A stretch of 64,000 nt of DNA from Palaemon carinicauda (GCF_036898095.1 NC_090725.1:209328570-209392569), one strand, 5' to 3'. Shown: positions 44,241 to 58,279, numbered from the stretch's first letter. Numbers and translations: made by a program. The notes: a model not told the origin generated them from the letters alone.

Positions 44241-44910
44241 CATTTAAGCTATCCTAATGCTGTTGTCAATTATTATAAAACAAACTCAGTGCTCGGTAAA
44301 AAATAAAATCATTACATAGGATGGGATAATTTCTTGGTAGCAATTCAGCTGCAGCAGTCTTAGCCAGTGAATCTGCTTTCTCATATTCAGAACAAAGGCC
44401 TCAGACATGTCCTTCCACTACTGTCTGCTTGTGGTCTTTCTATGTCTGTCTACACCGGTATCTGTGTTGGAGAGTTTTGAAAAAATAATTGCTGCAATTT
44501 ATGAAAGGTATGGACGTTTTAACCATTTAGACTAGGGTATAATGATAATAGCTTTAAATCCCGTTTTGTGGTGAATTCAAGATTTGAAATATTTATTTTT
44601 CATATTTTATGCTGGACTAATCGTGTGTGTATGTTTTTTTTTTTATTATTATTATTTAGTATATACTTTTCAAGTTGTAAAATTTACTTCAATCACTTGG
44701 TTTTTCTAGTTATTGAGAATATTTTTTTTTTCTGTTTACAATCTCTTGTTTTTTTCCGAGATATGATTTTATTTCTTATGCAAATTCTAACTTTAATTAG
44801 ATTTGCGTTTTCAAATATTGATATTGTAAAAGTGAATGTCATTTTTTATTCATTTAGAATAAATTTTCGTGCTTGAAGTTTTCACGAGTACTACATTTGT
44901 TGACCACCAG
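44241..44910. other. T-rich spacer, no gene recognised
   Basis: Very T-rich (44600-44870), giving a hydrophobic but unconvincing plus-strand ORF. Confidence 0.5.
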
Positions 44911-45298
44911 TGTAGGTTGAATTAATAACTAACTCAGTAAATAAAACGGAGATGTTAGTTTTGTTTCTTCAATTTTATTGAAGTGATTCAAACTGAGGTG
45001 ATACATTTATAGTTGTTCAGTGTTTGACATAGTGATGCCCTTTAACTTTTGCGCGGGAGAGCTGTTAGGTTGTAATTGAGAGGCGAGGCGAATGCAACTG
45101 AACTTTGTTAAACAATCATCGAGTTTATTATATACATGGACTTGCAAGCAGGAATGTCACAAAAATTCTAACATAATCAAACATGAACTAGCATGCTTAC
45201 ACAGGTTGGTCTATTAACAGTGCAGGGAAGAGCGATAAATAAGATTAAAAAGGAAAACCGTTATAGAGTATGAGCATGTATGAAACACGTTCAGTACA
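44911..45298 (-). repeat. putative 388-bp LTR (3' LTR of the gypsy element)
   Basis: On the minus strand it starts TGTACTGAAC and ends CAACCTACA, giving TG..CA ends with a short inverted TGTA/TACA. It contains TATATAATAAACTC and a CAATAAAATTG polyadenylation-like signal. Immediately upstream is a polypurine tract, TAGGGGGGAGC (45300-45312), the expected plus-strand primer. No second LTR is found, because the 5' part of the element is missing. Confidence 0.65.
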
Positions 45299-45465
45299 TA
45301 GCTCCCCCCTAGAAATACATACATGTGAAACAGGGTGCCCTACTCTAGAGAGGTTTACTGTAGGTAGGTCAAACGGCAGGAGATATGCAGGTTTCAAGTG
45401 ATCAATGGGGACCCAGCCTTCTTTGTCACAAATGTTAATTAAGAATGCTTACAGCATACAATGGA

Positions 45466-46140
45466 TCACGAGGAAACGGCCCATGTAAAGGGCATTACTG
45501 GTGGCTTGCTGGTAACGTTGCAACATGCATTACCGAGTGCAAATCTGTCGGTATGTGTTGCTTCGCTGTGGGTTTGTAAGTCTGGCAGCATGGAGGAGGT
45601 TGCAGGCAGACAAAATTTGGCAGGTACGACGAACCGGTCGCCATACCCCATTTCAGCTGCCGAAACATCCAGGGTGTCTTTAGGAGTGGTTCTTTGTTCA
45701 AGGAGGACCCAGAGAAGCTGGGTAAACCAGTTGGAATTCTTGCAGCGGGACATGTAAGTTGTTTTGAGGGTGTGATGAAAACGTTCAACCATTTTGTTGG
45801 CAGCAGGGTTGTAGGCGGTTGTCTGGTGTAGGGCGATTCCCTGGAGATTCGCTAATATTACCCACAATTGAGAGGTGAACGTGGTACCCGTCAGAAGTAA
45901 TATTCTCAGGGATACCAAATCTCGCTCTCCAGCCTGAGAGTAAGGCAGATGTACATGAGGACGACGTTACAGTTTCCATGGGAATGGCTTCAGGCCGAGT
46001 GGAGCGGTTGATGACAATAAACAGGTAACGATGTCCCTGTGATGTGGGTTTGGGACCTACTATGCCAACATGAATATAGGAAAAATGACGCTGAGGTTGA
46101 GGAAAGCTGCCCACTCCTGAATCCATGTATCAATGTACTT
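45466..46140 (-). pseudogene. gypsy integrase core, broken
   Basis: Two pieces: 46126-45785 (FSYIHVGIVGPKPTSQGHRY, RSTRPEAIPMETVT, RARFGIPENITSDG) and 45918-45466 (LHQTTAYNPAANKMVERFH, KNSNWFTQLLWVLLEQRTTP). This is the DDE core of a Ty3/gypsy integrase. The first catalytic Asp (HVDLVGP in the family) is Gly (HVGIVGP). The second Asp (TSDG) and the Glu (MVERFH) remain. A frameshift lies near 45870-45900. Inactive. Confidence 0.8.
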
Positions 46141-46749
46141 TTGAAGTTTGGCATAAAGTACAGGCGTGGACCCAATCCTTATCATACTTAGTAATGCTGA
46201 ACCATATGAACTTCGTCTTCAGTAGCTGTGCAGTAGATTGGCACGGTTGATGTGAAAGTCCATGAATGAAATCAAACACCTGGGAACATTTATCCTTGGG
46301 CTAGGTCTAACAGTAGTTACATCATAGAGGATGGTGGCATTAGAGTTGTCGAGAGCAACACCTTCCCAATGGAGGGATGTAAAGGATGTTCTACATGCTT
46401 GGTACTCTGGATCTTTTCGTTGGGATTCTGCCAAAGCAATTTAATTACATCCCAGGTGAATGGGAGCCAATGTGTTTCTTGACAGGGCATCGGCAATGAG
46501 ATTAATTTTTCTGGGGACGTGTTGAAGGGTGCAATTGTATCCAGGCACGGCAGAGAGATGTTGGCGTTGACGGGTGGATCAGGCGTCAGACTGTCGAGTG
46601 AAGGCATGCACCTGAGGCATGTGGTCCGTGTGAATGAAAAAGGGCATACTTTCCAAGAAGTGGCGAAAGTTGCAGCTAAATGAACCATCAGAAATTTGCG
46701 GTCGATAGAGTAGCCAGATTCCGCCTTGAACAGTTTATAGTGAAGAAGG

Positions 46750-47716
46750 TTAATGGGCGGGGAGAGTCGTTGACCACCTGCTCGAGTACTGCATCAATAG
46801 CAACGTCACTGGCAACGGTGGAGAGAAGGAGAGGTGCATGTGGCACGGGAAAAGTAAGAGTAGCACCGGTTGATAGGGCATTCTTTGCGTTGCAGAAAGC
46901 CTACTTAAGGACTTTTGGCTTGCTCTTGAGGGAGGCGTAGAGGGGGGCAAGAATGGTGGCAATGGCTGGCAAGATAGGTGATAATAGTTTTGATTGGTTG
47001 CTACCTTTTCAGGGAGGGGGTTGACTATTTCAGGAGTGATGCGGTGCCCTAAGAACAATACTTCAGTGGTGCCAAAGGTACACTTGTTGTACCGGGCTAC
47101 AAGACCATTCTGTTGCAGGTGGTCGAGCTTGATGCGTAGGTGATGATGGTGTCTCTCTTTGGTGGAAGAGAACACAAGTATGTCGTCCATGTAACATACG
47201 CAGTAGGGGAGTTCCTCTAAGATGCCATCCTTGAGGCTTTGAAAAGTGGCTCCAGCATTACAAAGGCCAAAATAGGAGAAAACTAAAGTGTATGTACTGA
47301 AGGGGTTGGTGATGGCAGTCTTCGGGATGTATTCTGGGTTCATGGGTACCTGATAATACCCCTTCAGGAGGTCGAGCATGGACAAAACGTTTCACATTGG
47401 CGATGTCTGGGAGGGGGTAATGATCCAGTTCTATCTGCATGTTCAGGCGCCTGCAATTCTTACACGGATGTAGAGAGCCATCTTTCTTCAGAACGATACG
47501 TAAGGGTGACTGCCATGGGCTAAGGGCCTTTTGGCAAAGGCATATTCCTTCCATTTAGGCAAACGTTAGTTTAGCAGCTGCCAAATGATTCTGTGCCAGA
47601 CACCTGAATCTGGCAAACACTGGGTGCCCCTTTGTCTTGATATGGTGATGAATATCATGTTTGAAGGGAACCCTTGGAGTTTGATGAAGTTCTGGATGAA
47701 GTTCTGGACGGAAAAC
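46750..47716 (-). pseudogene. gypsy reverse transcriptase / RNase H start, broken
   Basis: 47716-47555 has the HHIKTKGHPVFAR block. 47554-47258 has SPWQSPLRIVLKKDGSLHPC and IELDHYPLPDI. 47385-46750 has LDLLKGYYQVPMNPE, FGLCNAGATFQ, the catalytic YMDDILVFS, and LGHRITPE. This is the motif order of Ty3/gypsy RT. Catalytic YMDD is intact, but frameshifts near 47395 and 47000 and loss of the VTNPFG-type match show decay. RNase H is only partly recognisable (46688-46317). Confidence 0.8.
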
Positions 47717-48099
47717 TTCCGGGTCCTTTGACTGGCCAGACAGTACTACATTGGGTCCCTCTCTCTGGTTACGGGTCATTTCATATTTGCCGACCCATGC
47801 ACAGAATAGTCTGGTCTGTTCTTTACACATTCTCCTCTCTCCTCATACACTTGACCACACTGAAATTACCAAACAATTTTTCTTCTCTCAATTACTGACT
47901 AATTGTTCAGTGGCTACTTTCCTCTTGTTACTTTAAAGTTTTCATAGTTTATGTATGAAAGATTTATTTCAATGTTATTGTTGTTCTTAAACTTCTTTTG
48001 TAGTTTTTCTTATTTCCTTTCCTCATTGGGTTATTTTTCCTGTTGGAGCCCTTGGGCTTATATCATCCTGCTTTTTAAACTAAGGTTGTAGCTTAGCAA

Positions 48100-48182
<83 letters not shown>
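47717..48182 (+). mobile_element. SINE-like AAT-tailed element, copy 2 (5'-truncated)
   Basis: Starts at GGTCCTTTGACTGGCCAGAC, skips part of the middle (47930-47940), and continues ATGAAAGATTTATTTCAATG and CCCTTGGGCTTATA to GGTTGTAGCTTAGC. It ends in about 80 bp of (AAT)n (48103-48182). Same family as 35058-35750, opposite orientation. Confidence 0.8.
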
Positions 48183-48185
<3 letters not shown>

Positions 48186-48189
48186 GAGA

Positions 48190-48360
48190 CTGATGCATGT
48201 GATGTTGGAAATGATTTTTGAAGACAAATGTAACATCCTGGTTTCACTTGATCTAAGTGCAGATTTTGGTATAACTTACAAAATTATTTATGATCCATTA
48301 GTATTTGAAAGATTACACTGTACGTGCATGAAACTAATAACTATGTATGGACTGTAGACT
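48190..48360 (+). mobile_element. short LINE RT fragment
   Basis: MLEMIFEDKCNILVSLDLSADFG resembles the RT palm of the LINE at 34620-34700 (MLEMMYENKCGIL). About 170 bp only, next to the (AAT)n tail. Confidence 0.55.
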
Positions 48361-48500
48361 ATAAGGGACAGTAGTCCTCTTTCACATCTATATTATTGGT
48401 CTGTGAAAAGTATTCCTGAGACATGAAGTAAAGTTCTACCTACTGACACTAAATACAAATGCGAAATTAAATGATTTCTTCTGCACTTTTAATGAATGGG

Positions 48501-49000
48501 NNNNNNNNNNNNNNNNNNNNNNNNNNNNNNNNNNNNNNNNNNNNNNNNNNNNNNNNNNNNNNNNNNNNNNNNNNNNNNNNNNNNNNNNNNNNNNNNNNNN
48601 NNNNNNNNNNNNNNNNNNNNNNNNNNNNNNNNNNNNNNNNNNNNNNNNNNNNNNNNNNNNNNNNNNNNNNNNNNNNNNNNNNNNNNNNNNNNNNNNNNNN
48701 NNNNNNNNNNNNNNNNNNNNNNNNNNNNNNNNNNNNNNNNNNNNNNNNNNNNNNNNNNNNNNNNNNNNNNNNNNNNNNNNNNNNNNNNNNNNNNNNNNNN
48801 NNNNNNNNNNNNNNNNNNNNNNNNNNNNNNNNNNNNNNNNNNNNNNNNNNNNNNNNNNNNNNNNNNNNNNNNNNNNNNNNNNNNNNNNNNNNNNNNNNNN
48901 NNNNNNNNNNNNNNNNNNNNNNNNNNNNNNNNNNNNNNNNNNNNNNNNNNNNNNNNNNNNNNNNNNNNNNNNNNNNNNNNNNNNNNNNNNNNNNNNNNNN
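48501..49000. other. assembly gap (500 N)
   Basis: Exactly 500 undetermined bases, a conventional scaffold gap. True length unknown. Open frames across it are artefacts. Confidence 0.99.
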
Positions 49001-52000
49001 TTAATTTGTCATTTGGCCTGACTTGTTGCTGAACTCGACCGTTATTGGCTTTTGTTTTGTTTGCTCTATCCGTACCCCTAGGGTGGGAAGAATTGAGTGT
49101 TTTTAATCCTTTAATTACTATTGCATCGTACGTTTCAAGTTAACACTGATCAATTACTTATATTAACGCTTCCGTGAAACATTGCCTGCGTGGTTCAATT
49201 TTCCCCAAATTCACGTGAAAGCATAACTTTTGATTCAATTGATTTCAATTAACGTTAACAACGTTTTGTTAACTTTAAACGGACGTTGATGTGAAGAACG
49301 ACTTCACTCTTCATTCAGCCAGTAAGCTTATCTCACTCATACTAACAAGTAGTTGAATCACATTTGCCGGAACTAACCCCTCTCCCTTTTTTCTCCCCTT
49401 TATCCCCAGGGTGTGAAGAATTTTCTTCACTCTTCTTCTTTTAATCGTATTTTTAGATATCTTCTACTAATACTATAGCTACCCCTTAAACATTCTCTCC
49501 TACATCTAGTTTTCTTTAACGAAACATAGGGAGAACTAATCTAAACTTGTTGACAGTGGCGCACGCCATGCTCGTGACGTCACAGCGTAGATACGCACGT
49601 TAGAGGGCCTTAGTGTAACCACGGCGTATGTTGGTTCTTTCCTTAAACTACATGGGTCGAGATTAAATTCCTAAACTACACATTTTATATAAATTCCAAT
49701 ACTGCTGAATTAATGCATCTTATATTTCTCAATACCAATTAAGGTTTGTTAATTTTAAGATGTATGCCCATCGTACCAGTCCATTGCTAATTAATCATTT
49801 TAAATATTAATTTTTAGCAAGCCAGAATAGGTAGGATTACTGTATATATAACCTCCCTCAGAGCAGCAAGATTAATCTGAGTATTTAGTACAAAATCCTG
49901 CCTCCTCTGCACTCCTTTCAACAATATATTGCCCTGTCCTTAAGTCCCGATATGGCAACCCCAATGGATTACCATGCGCATCATGACCGTCACTTGTTTG
50001 GCAAGGTGAAGCCAGGTGATCTCTTCGACCGTAGTGTCGACCCCATTCTACGAGGAGCTGCCCTGGCCTGCTGACCTGCCTGGTCATTGAACCCGGCCAA
50101 TTCTGGCTCACCCCACTCTCTCTTCCAAAACGTGTCTCACCAACGAGTCCTGTTGCTGCCGGTCGGAGAGATTGAGAAGAGGTCCCTGGTGTACCTAGTT
50201 GCAGCCACAGTGAGAATTCTTGGGGTGAGCCAGGCAAGAGTGCAGCGTGCCAATTAGTGCAACAACCAGGTCAACAGCTATCTCGGGCATAGGACTAAAC
50301 TTCAAAGGAGTGCAGGTACTACATCAATGGCCATTTAGTTTTCCCCCATTTTTTATTAGCTTAGACTAATTTTAACCTGATAGGGTACCTGGCTAATTAC
50401 ACTATTCGGACTGTGTGCGGTGGGATTGTGTGTATATATATTTTTTCTATACAATTTTTTACCTTTTGAGACTAACATAGTCTCTGGGTCACGTGGGCCA
50501 CGTGCCAGACCCTATTTTGATTGTTGCAGACCACGTGTCTAACTCATCATTTTCATTATTTGAATTGCATCTCTTTTTATTCCATTTTTGTGTTGTTAAG
50601 ATGTCCGTTTTGTTTCAATGTAAATTTGTGAAATAAATCAATATTAGGTTAATTAAACCTCTTTAGTATTTTTGCTCCCTCATTTATTTTAATGTGTGAA
50701 ATGAATAGTTAATCACGGGACAAAGTACCCAATATTTAAAGAGAAAACCTAAGTAAGTCTATAGGTGGTAACAGCGAGGTACTTTGCATTAATACATTTG
50801 CTTCGAAGGTAAAGATCCTTATCTTTAAACTTTTAAACTACTTTACATCACTGCTCCCATTTTGGATTTTGTCTACCTTACATTAACGTAAAATAACTGT
50901 CCAGCATTTCATTGGGGTAGCTGGGACGGAGCCGGAACAGAGCCTGAGAATGAAATGACTATAGACCTGACAAAGCTAGAGTAGGCCATAAATTATTCTC
51001 AATCCTACGTGTGGAGTGCTTAGGCCTCTGGACAGTAAAATTTCCCTTTTGTATGTGAGTGATGGTTAGTGAATTGTGACAGTAAAGTATTAGCAGGGTG
51101 TTTGTGCCCCGAGAGTAAGTGCTCCTATCCTCCCCTGTTGAACTTTATGTAACTGTTATAAGGAGACTTTCCCGGACTAAGTTCCCACTCAGAACGTAAC
51201 CATTAAAAAATTCTCCACAGAATGGGTAACATTTAAAGAACTGAAACTAAATGAAATAAAACTGAACTCACGGAGGTGGAAAAAAGAATAGAACCTGGGT
51301 GACATTCATTTGACTTATGATAACAATTTGGTATAAAAGACTGATAAAAACTAATACTTAGGGGTATTGCTGTATTGTTTTTGTTTTTCTCTCAGTGCTC
51401 AAACAAATAATGGAGTAAGATTTGCGGGATATTATAATATAGATTTTAATTTTACCACATATAAACTTGTAGATAACCGTATCCTTATTAGTGTGAACTA
51501 CTGCAAACATATCTATTGTCATAAGATGCTCAACGTTCCACTTAAAAAAAAAAAATTTTGAAATACAGTAGGAAAAGCTGCAAGATAGATAAAATATGTT
51601 GCTATTCAGGATAGTATTCCCTTGTACTAATAGAACTAGGTCCGTTTCCCAGTAAATCTAGAATAATATATAAAATGTACATAATGATTCATCTTCATAT
51701 TCGGAAGATTTGCTATACATTAGGTAGCAAATGACGGTAACGCAAGATTAGCCACGGATGTTTTAAGTTATTGGAACCAAAATACACTTTGACTATGAGG
51801 GTTAAGAGTTTTCAAATATACGGCTACAAGATGGAGTAGTAAGTTATGTAGTAGAAATATACCTGGAAGGAAATTTATATAAAGTTAAATCTCTCAATGA
51901 TAGAAATAGCTCTCACAAATTTCAAGTCTTTGCTATGAACCTACATGAGAAACTTTACCCAACTCGGTATTATGAAAATTATACAAGTCTACCTTATAAA

Positions 52001-52659
52001 GATAGCTGCATTTTCTCTAACACTGAAACTAGTTTTCTATGAATGTATCTCAATAATCCTGATGGGGGGAAGGATTTCAGGAGTGAGATAGCGAAGCAGC
52101 AGGTGGCAAAGGAAGGAGGAATGGTCTGCTTAGGAGGCGGGAGGGTTAGTTAGAAATGTAGACAGAAGAAGAGGCGGGCTCAGAGGACGTGTCTTTGTGA
52201 AAGGCTGGCTCCTCTCGTCTCTACCCAGCAACAGTGGTTCATAAGGCAAGGACCTGTCCTTAGTTGGAATTGGGTCTACTCATACAACAGAAATTAGTAG
52301 GCCTAGATAGAAGACGTTGTAAATGTATCTCAGATTTTGTTTTAATATTTTTTTTTCATTTAACTTTTCTTCTAATATCCTAATTCGTTTTAATAATGTG
52401 CTCCAGTAAAGTAATCAAGGTATAATAAATTTTATTCATTAATTTATTCACACATATTTCCTTTTTTTGAATTTCCAACACGATCTCTCAATTTGTAAAA
52501 GTTATCAAGCCCAAAATCGCGATGGAAAATAAGATTTGCTTAAAATCAAACATATAAATCAAACAGTAAGATTATAATGGCTGAAGTCGACAACAGCTAT
52601 TATCAATTATATCTTTTTGCTTTCCTTTTTACTGGATCCGCATCTTGGAAGAATCTTTT

Positions 52660-52660
<1 letters not shown>
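49001..52660. other. unrecognised sequence; possible LTR-like segment ending near 50760
   Basis: No ORF matches a family I know (the minus-strand stretch 49872-50237 is open but unrecognised). Around 50620-50790, AATAAATC is followed by GGTGGTAACAGCGAGGTACT, a form seen at LTR/primer-binding-site borders. No second LTR or pol lies downstream, so this is only a suggestion. The rest, to 52660, is AT-rich and unassigned. Confidence 0.3.

Positions 52661-52735
<75 letters not shown>
52661..52735. repeat. (AAT)n microsatellite
   Basis: About 75 bp of AAT repeats. No SINE-like body is recognised beside it, unlike the other AAT tracts. Confidence 0.95.
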
Positions 52736-53629
52736 TGCTCTTGATCGACACGCAGCAACCATTGAAACTCTGAAACACTTTTGAAAGCTCCTTATATTGT
52801 AAACCTTGCTGTAGGTTATAAGTGTTGATTACTGGGCAAAGCTTTAATTTTTTCCAAACATGATCGTAAAGAACCAGGGGAATTTTGGTGTTTGTTCCAT
52901 TTTAATTATGGTTTTGATTGATGACCATTAATGTTAATGAAAATATTCTATCCCAAAACTAGTATTTCATTCTATTCAAGATCATACTTCACTGTAATCA
53001 CGGTTGAGATTATACCTAGACCATGACTATAATATCTTCATATAATTCAATGTGTTCGCTAGCCAGAGAGTTCAGATAAAAATCTTCAACTTTTCATATA
53101 CAGTTATTAGCCCGGATGCAATTGTCCCTTCCAAATCCTTTTCATAGACTTGAATTATAATAGTCTTTTATTATGTCAAAATTAACTTATTCATGGTGGC
53201 CTATTCTCAAACGCCTTCCTCAAATATTTGCATTAACTTATATCATCACTGGAGACAGCTAAAACAGCTGTAGGCTAACCTGCCATTTTTTCTGTCTTAT
53301 CAGACTGATCTTACACTTGTTCCTGAATGAAAGCTTGGTAATTTTTTTTTATCGAAATTTATTTGAGAACTTAGAAACTTTATCTTTGGAAATTACATGA
53401 TCTATCAGCTACCGCAATAATAATAATAATAATAAATATCAAAGACGAAAACAGTATTTGTAACAGGCCCAACATTCTCCAAACTTGTAGTCTGGTCCTC
53501 CCTCTTCTATGTGCCTGGCCCTGAGTAGTGCTCGGAGTCTACTACGCTATGGGCTACGCCCCTCTTGGAGAAGGAGGGGGAACGGCTTCACACGCGGGGG
53601 AGGGCTGCTACGGTGTCATGAGAGGCGTG

Positions 53630-53630
<1 letters not shown>
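52736..53630. other. no gene recognised
   Basis: Includes a short (AAT)5 run near 53416. No supported ORF apart from the frame created by the adjoining (GA)n. Confidence 0.45.

Positions 53631-53697
<67 letters not shown>
53631..53697. repeat. (GA)n microsatellite
   Basis: About 65 bp of GA. Open frames through it on both strands are low complexity. Confidence 0.97.
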
Positions 53698-53699
<2 letters not shown>

Positions 53700-54357
53700 T
53701 AGAGCGGTGGCAGGGGTAAGTAAGCCTGACAAGGAGTAAGCAAGCAAGCACGTTCCTACTACCCCACTGTCTATCTCTCTCTTTATGTCTTTCTCCTCTT
53801 GGTCCCCTCTCTCTTTTCTCCTCTCCTCCTCTCTCCCTCGGTAGACGCGTGTTGGGGAGAAAGAAATGGTGGCCGCTGTCTCCACCATCAGACAGGGGAC
53901 CATAAAGTGAGGCGTTGGGCCTACCGATATCGCCATTTTCTCCGCTGCCTTTGACTCTGCCAAACACACCCGACAAAATAAACCATTTCTATAGATTCAT
54001 GATTACATAATAATGCATAATCATGTGTATAGATTAACATCAGTACAGTAACCGTAGGTAAACAGGTCTAGGTAGGCTATACCATGCCATATATGATTAA
54101 AATCAAATTTATAAGACGAAGCATCGAATTGATGAAAACGAATTTAGGTAATTTGTAACAGGTGAATAAAATCCGTGCATATATAGCGTTTTACATATTT
54201 TAAACGTGCATTTGTTGACTTCAAAATTATGAAAAGTCTTATGATACATGAACCGATATACAACAATAAAGTAATCCAAGATCAACCATAGAGCTAGTCA
54301 TCTATAAAATTATTGTCAATTTATAGAATATAGCTAATGGCATATATCATACACACA
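53698..54357. other. no gene recognised
   Basis: A pyrimidine-rich part (53765-53840) then AT-rich sequence. No supported ORF or RNA gene. Confidence 0.45.
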
Positions 54358-54915
<558 letters not shown>

Positions 54916-54978
54916 ATTAGAAAGATAAATATATATTAATACTTAGGCTTTGTATTACGTGTGTTTATTTATCTAAGA

Positions 54979-55196
<218 letters not shown>

Positions 55197-55200
<4 letters not shown>

Positions 55201-57921
55201 CATCGCCCCCTATTGAAGCAAATATCCTCGGTTAGATTTCGCCAGTCGTCTATATCTTGAGCTTTTAAATTGATATTTCTCCATTCATCCTCTACTTCAC
55301 GCTTCATAGTCCTCAGCCATTTAGGCCTGGATCTTCCAGCTCTTCTAGTGCCTTGTGGAGCCCAGTTAAACATTTGGTGAACTTATCTCTCTTGAGGAGT
55401 GCAAAAAGCATTACTAAACCATCCCTACCTACCCCTCACCTTGATCTCATTTACATATGGCACTCGAGTAATCTCTCTTATAGTTTCATTTTAATCCTGT
55501 CCTGCCATATTACTCCCAATATTCTTCTGAGAGCTTTGTTCTCAAACCTATAAAATATCTTGGATCTCGTTTCATTATCATACCAAGACTCAAGTCCATC
55601 TAATAACACCGATCTCATTAGACTGATATATAGCCTGATTTTTATATGTAGTTTCAGGCGATTTGATTTACAAAATTTTACTTAACTTAGCCATTGTCTG
55701 CTCTGCTCTTTTATCAAATCCAATTCTAAAGACCCTGTATTAGCGATCATAGTTCCTGAATATTTGAAAGATTCCACCTTATTAATTCTTTCTCCTTCCA
55801 ATGATATTTCATCTTCCATAGCATATTCCGTTGTCATCAACTCTGTCTTTCATCTATTTATCTTCAGCCCAGCATCATGTGATATTTCATGCATTATGGT
55901 AAGCAAGCTTTGCCAGTCCTATGGCGTTTTGCTGATAAGTAAAGCGTCATCAGCATACTCTATGTCGGCTAATTTCCTGTTACCAATCCAGTCCATTCTT
56001 TCTCTGCTCTCCCCAATTGTTCTATATGCATTACAAAATCAATGAAGAGGATAAACAACATAGGTGATAACAAATTCCCTTGGAGTACTCCACTGTTCAC
56101 TGGAAATTAACTTGATAGGATTCCATTAACATTAACTTTGCACTTGTTATGCCTATGAAAAGACTTAATCAAATTTACATATTTAAGAGGAACGTAGGCC
56201 TCTCCACAAAATTGGCTGGTGCACACTATCAAAGGCTTCTTCGTAGTCCAAAAATGCGTTCAAAATTTGATTTTTATATTCTACACATGGCTGTACAGTA
56301 TATCTTAAAATGAAAATTTGGTCAGTACTACTACTACGTAATCGAAATTATGTTTGTTCATCTCTTAGCTTTTTATCAATTTTACTTTCTAGTCTCTTCA
56401 GAATGAGCGCTCATATTATATATTTTCATGACAACTGACGTAAGTTTGATGTCTCTGTAATCATTGCAATGAGTCAGGTTTTTTTTTTTTTCCTTTTTTT
56501 TTTTTGCCATTTCCAACAACACTCCTAGCTCCATTTCATCAGGTTTTGCCTCTTAACGCAACATTCTACGAAATAATATTGTAAATATTTTGGGAATCAC
56601 TTCATTTTCGGCCAAAATCATCTCAGCAGTTATTCCTTCGTATTCAGGGGCTTTCCATCTCTTGAGTTTTTTAATGATAGCTTCGACTTCAAACAAAGTG
56701 AATTAATTCATGGCCACATCAAGTTCCTCATCAGTTTCAGGTAAATCAATCAAATTATTCTCTTCATATCTCCTATTCATGACCACACAATAGTGCTCCA
56801 TTTAACGTTGCCTTTCTTCATCTTCTGTTGCTATAATAGATTCATCTCTCTTTTTGATGGGTATATGCTTCTTCTTTTTTGCCATATATAGTAGATATTT
56901 CATTAATAATTCTATGAGCAATTCTTACACCATAGCCACTCTCTGAATTCATAGCTTTGTCAGCCTCATCTGCTTTCCTGTATGAATATTCTCTCCAGTC
57001 ATTCCTTGCTTTTCTTCTGACTTCACTTTCAATACTGGAATACTTAGCATGCTCTACCTTGTAATTTTCAGTACTTCATCAAAAACTCTCAACAATCGAT
57101 TTCTGATTGTGTCTCCTTTTGTATAGTATCCCAAGTATTATTTGATATCCATGGTTTTCTCCTTTAAGCTGTATGTCCCAAAACTTCACTACCAACTGAC
57201 TGACATATGTTCTTAATATCACACCATTTTTCATTAATTGTCATCTCTTCGTCTCTTAAAGTCTAAGAGTGCAAATCGATTCCTACATTCAATTTCAAAT
57301 GTTTGTTTGTGCTCATCTTCTAGAAGCTTAGTTGTATCAAACCCAAGTATTCTATCTACATTTCTGCTAGGTGCTTTCAGTTTTAACTTCAGAGGGGCAA
57401 TGAGAAGCTGGTGATCACTACCAATATCTGCACCTCTATATAGTTTCTTACATTTCTCAGAGTCCTCCTTCTTTCTTCATTAATAACTATGTGATCTATT
57501 TGATATTCTTAATTGCCGCATGGTGAAGTTCATGTATATTTGTGGATGTCCTTGTGCTGGAATAGAGTACCCCAATTACAAGATTGTTCGTTGAATAAAA
57601 ACTTATAAAATGTGCTTCATTTTCATTTGCAACTTCGCCAAGACCCTCAACACACATCGCATTCTCTACACCTTGATTATTCCCTCCAGTTTTAGGATTG
57701 AAGTCACCAATTACAATTTTCATATCCCTCTCATGGATCTCATCTATTACTCTCTGCAGTTATTCATAGTATTCATCTTTCCTTTTTTTTCAGGGGAATC
57801 ATTTGTTAGTGCATAGCAAATTATACTACTCATTTTGCACTGCTTTGATTTAAACTTTGCAAGTAACAATGTACTATTTACAGGTCTCCTTTCCGTTAAT
57901 GCTTTCTCTGCTCTCGGTGCC

Positions 57922-57925
<4 letters not shown>
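55197..57925 (-). mobile_element. RTE-like LINE, longest copy, degraded
   Basis: Reading down the minus strand: endonuclease with GDFNPKTGGNNQGVENAM (57723 to 57496), RT with AFLDYEEAFD (about 56260-56230), VLQGNLLSPMLFILFIDF (about 56090-56040), the catalytic YADD in DIEYADDALLISK (about 55965-55935), then EYAMEDEISLEGERINKVE (about 55835-55775). The C-terminal part continues to 55200, where it meets (TA)n. It is the same family as 37990-38697. Many frameshifts. The 5' side ends abruptly in (TA)n at 57925. Confidence 0.8.
57496..57770 (-). pseudogene. RTE-like LINE endonuclease fragment
   Basis: An open stretch with MKIVIGDFNPKTGGNNQGVE, then NENEAHFISFYSTNNLVIG. The GDFN motif with GxxNxGxE and NENGxxLxxFCxxNxLVI-type spacing is the signature of RTE-clade apurinic-type endonucleases, which nick target DNA. 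The Ala usual in GDFNAKIG is Pro here. Confidence 0.75.
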
Positions 57926-57986
<61 letters not shown>

Positions 57987-58072
57987 ATATATACATATAT
58001 ATATATATGTATATATATATACTGTATATATTCATATACATATACACACACACATATATATATGTATGTGTA

Positions 58073-58125
<53 letters not shown>

Positions 58126-58171
58126 TACAGTATATATGTATATATACATATATGTATGTATATATATAAAT

Positions 58172-58222
<51 letters not shown>
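57924..58222. repeat. interrupted (TA)n microsatellite
   Basis: About 300 bp of TA with CATATACACAC interruptions (58020-58075) and an ACAGTACAG spacer (58121-58130). Confidence 0.95.
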
Positions 58223-58224
<2 letters not shown>

Positions 58225-58279
58225 TTTCTGTGTTTGCATGTACTTTTCAATATTAATCTTTTCCCCTTAATAGGGCCTG

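Larger units (their letters stand above)
45299..47716 (-). mobile_element. Ty3/gypsy retrotransposon, 5'-truncated internal region
   Basis: The pol order RT, RNase H/linker, integrase, polypurine tract, LTR on the minus strand is that of Ty3/gypsy. Gag and protease are missing. The upstream end at about 47716 is cut by the SINE-like element at 47717. Several frameshifts. Confidence 0.8.

Noticed and set aside
44568..44876. 102-codon Phe/Leu-rich ORF as a membrane protein
   Set aside because: A product of T-rich DNA, with no conserved pattern or neighbours.
48471..49032. ORFs across the run of N
   Set aside because: Artefact of the assembly gap.
49872..50237. 121-codon minus-strand ORF as a host gene
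   Set aside because: No recognisable domain, no splice context I could support, and composition like its surroundings.
50620..50790. Full LTR retrotransposon on the plus strand
   Set aside because: Only a primer-binding-like string is present. No pol, polypurine tract or second LTR.
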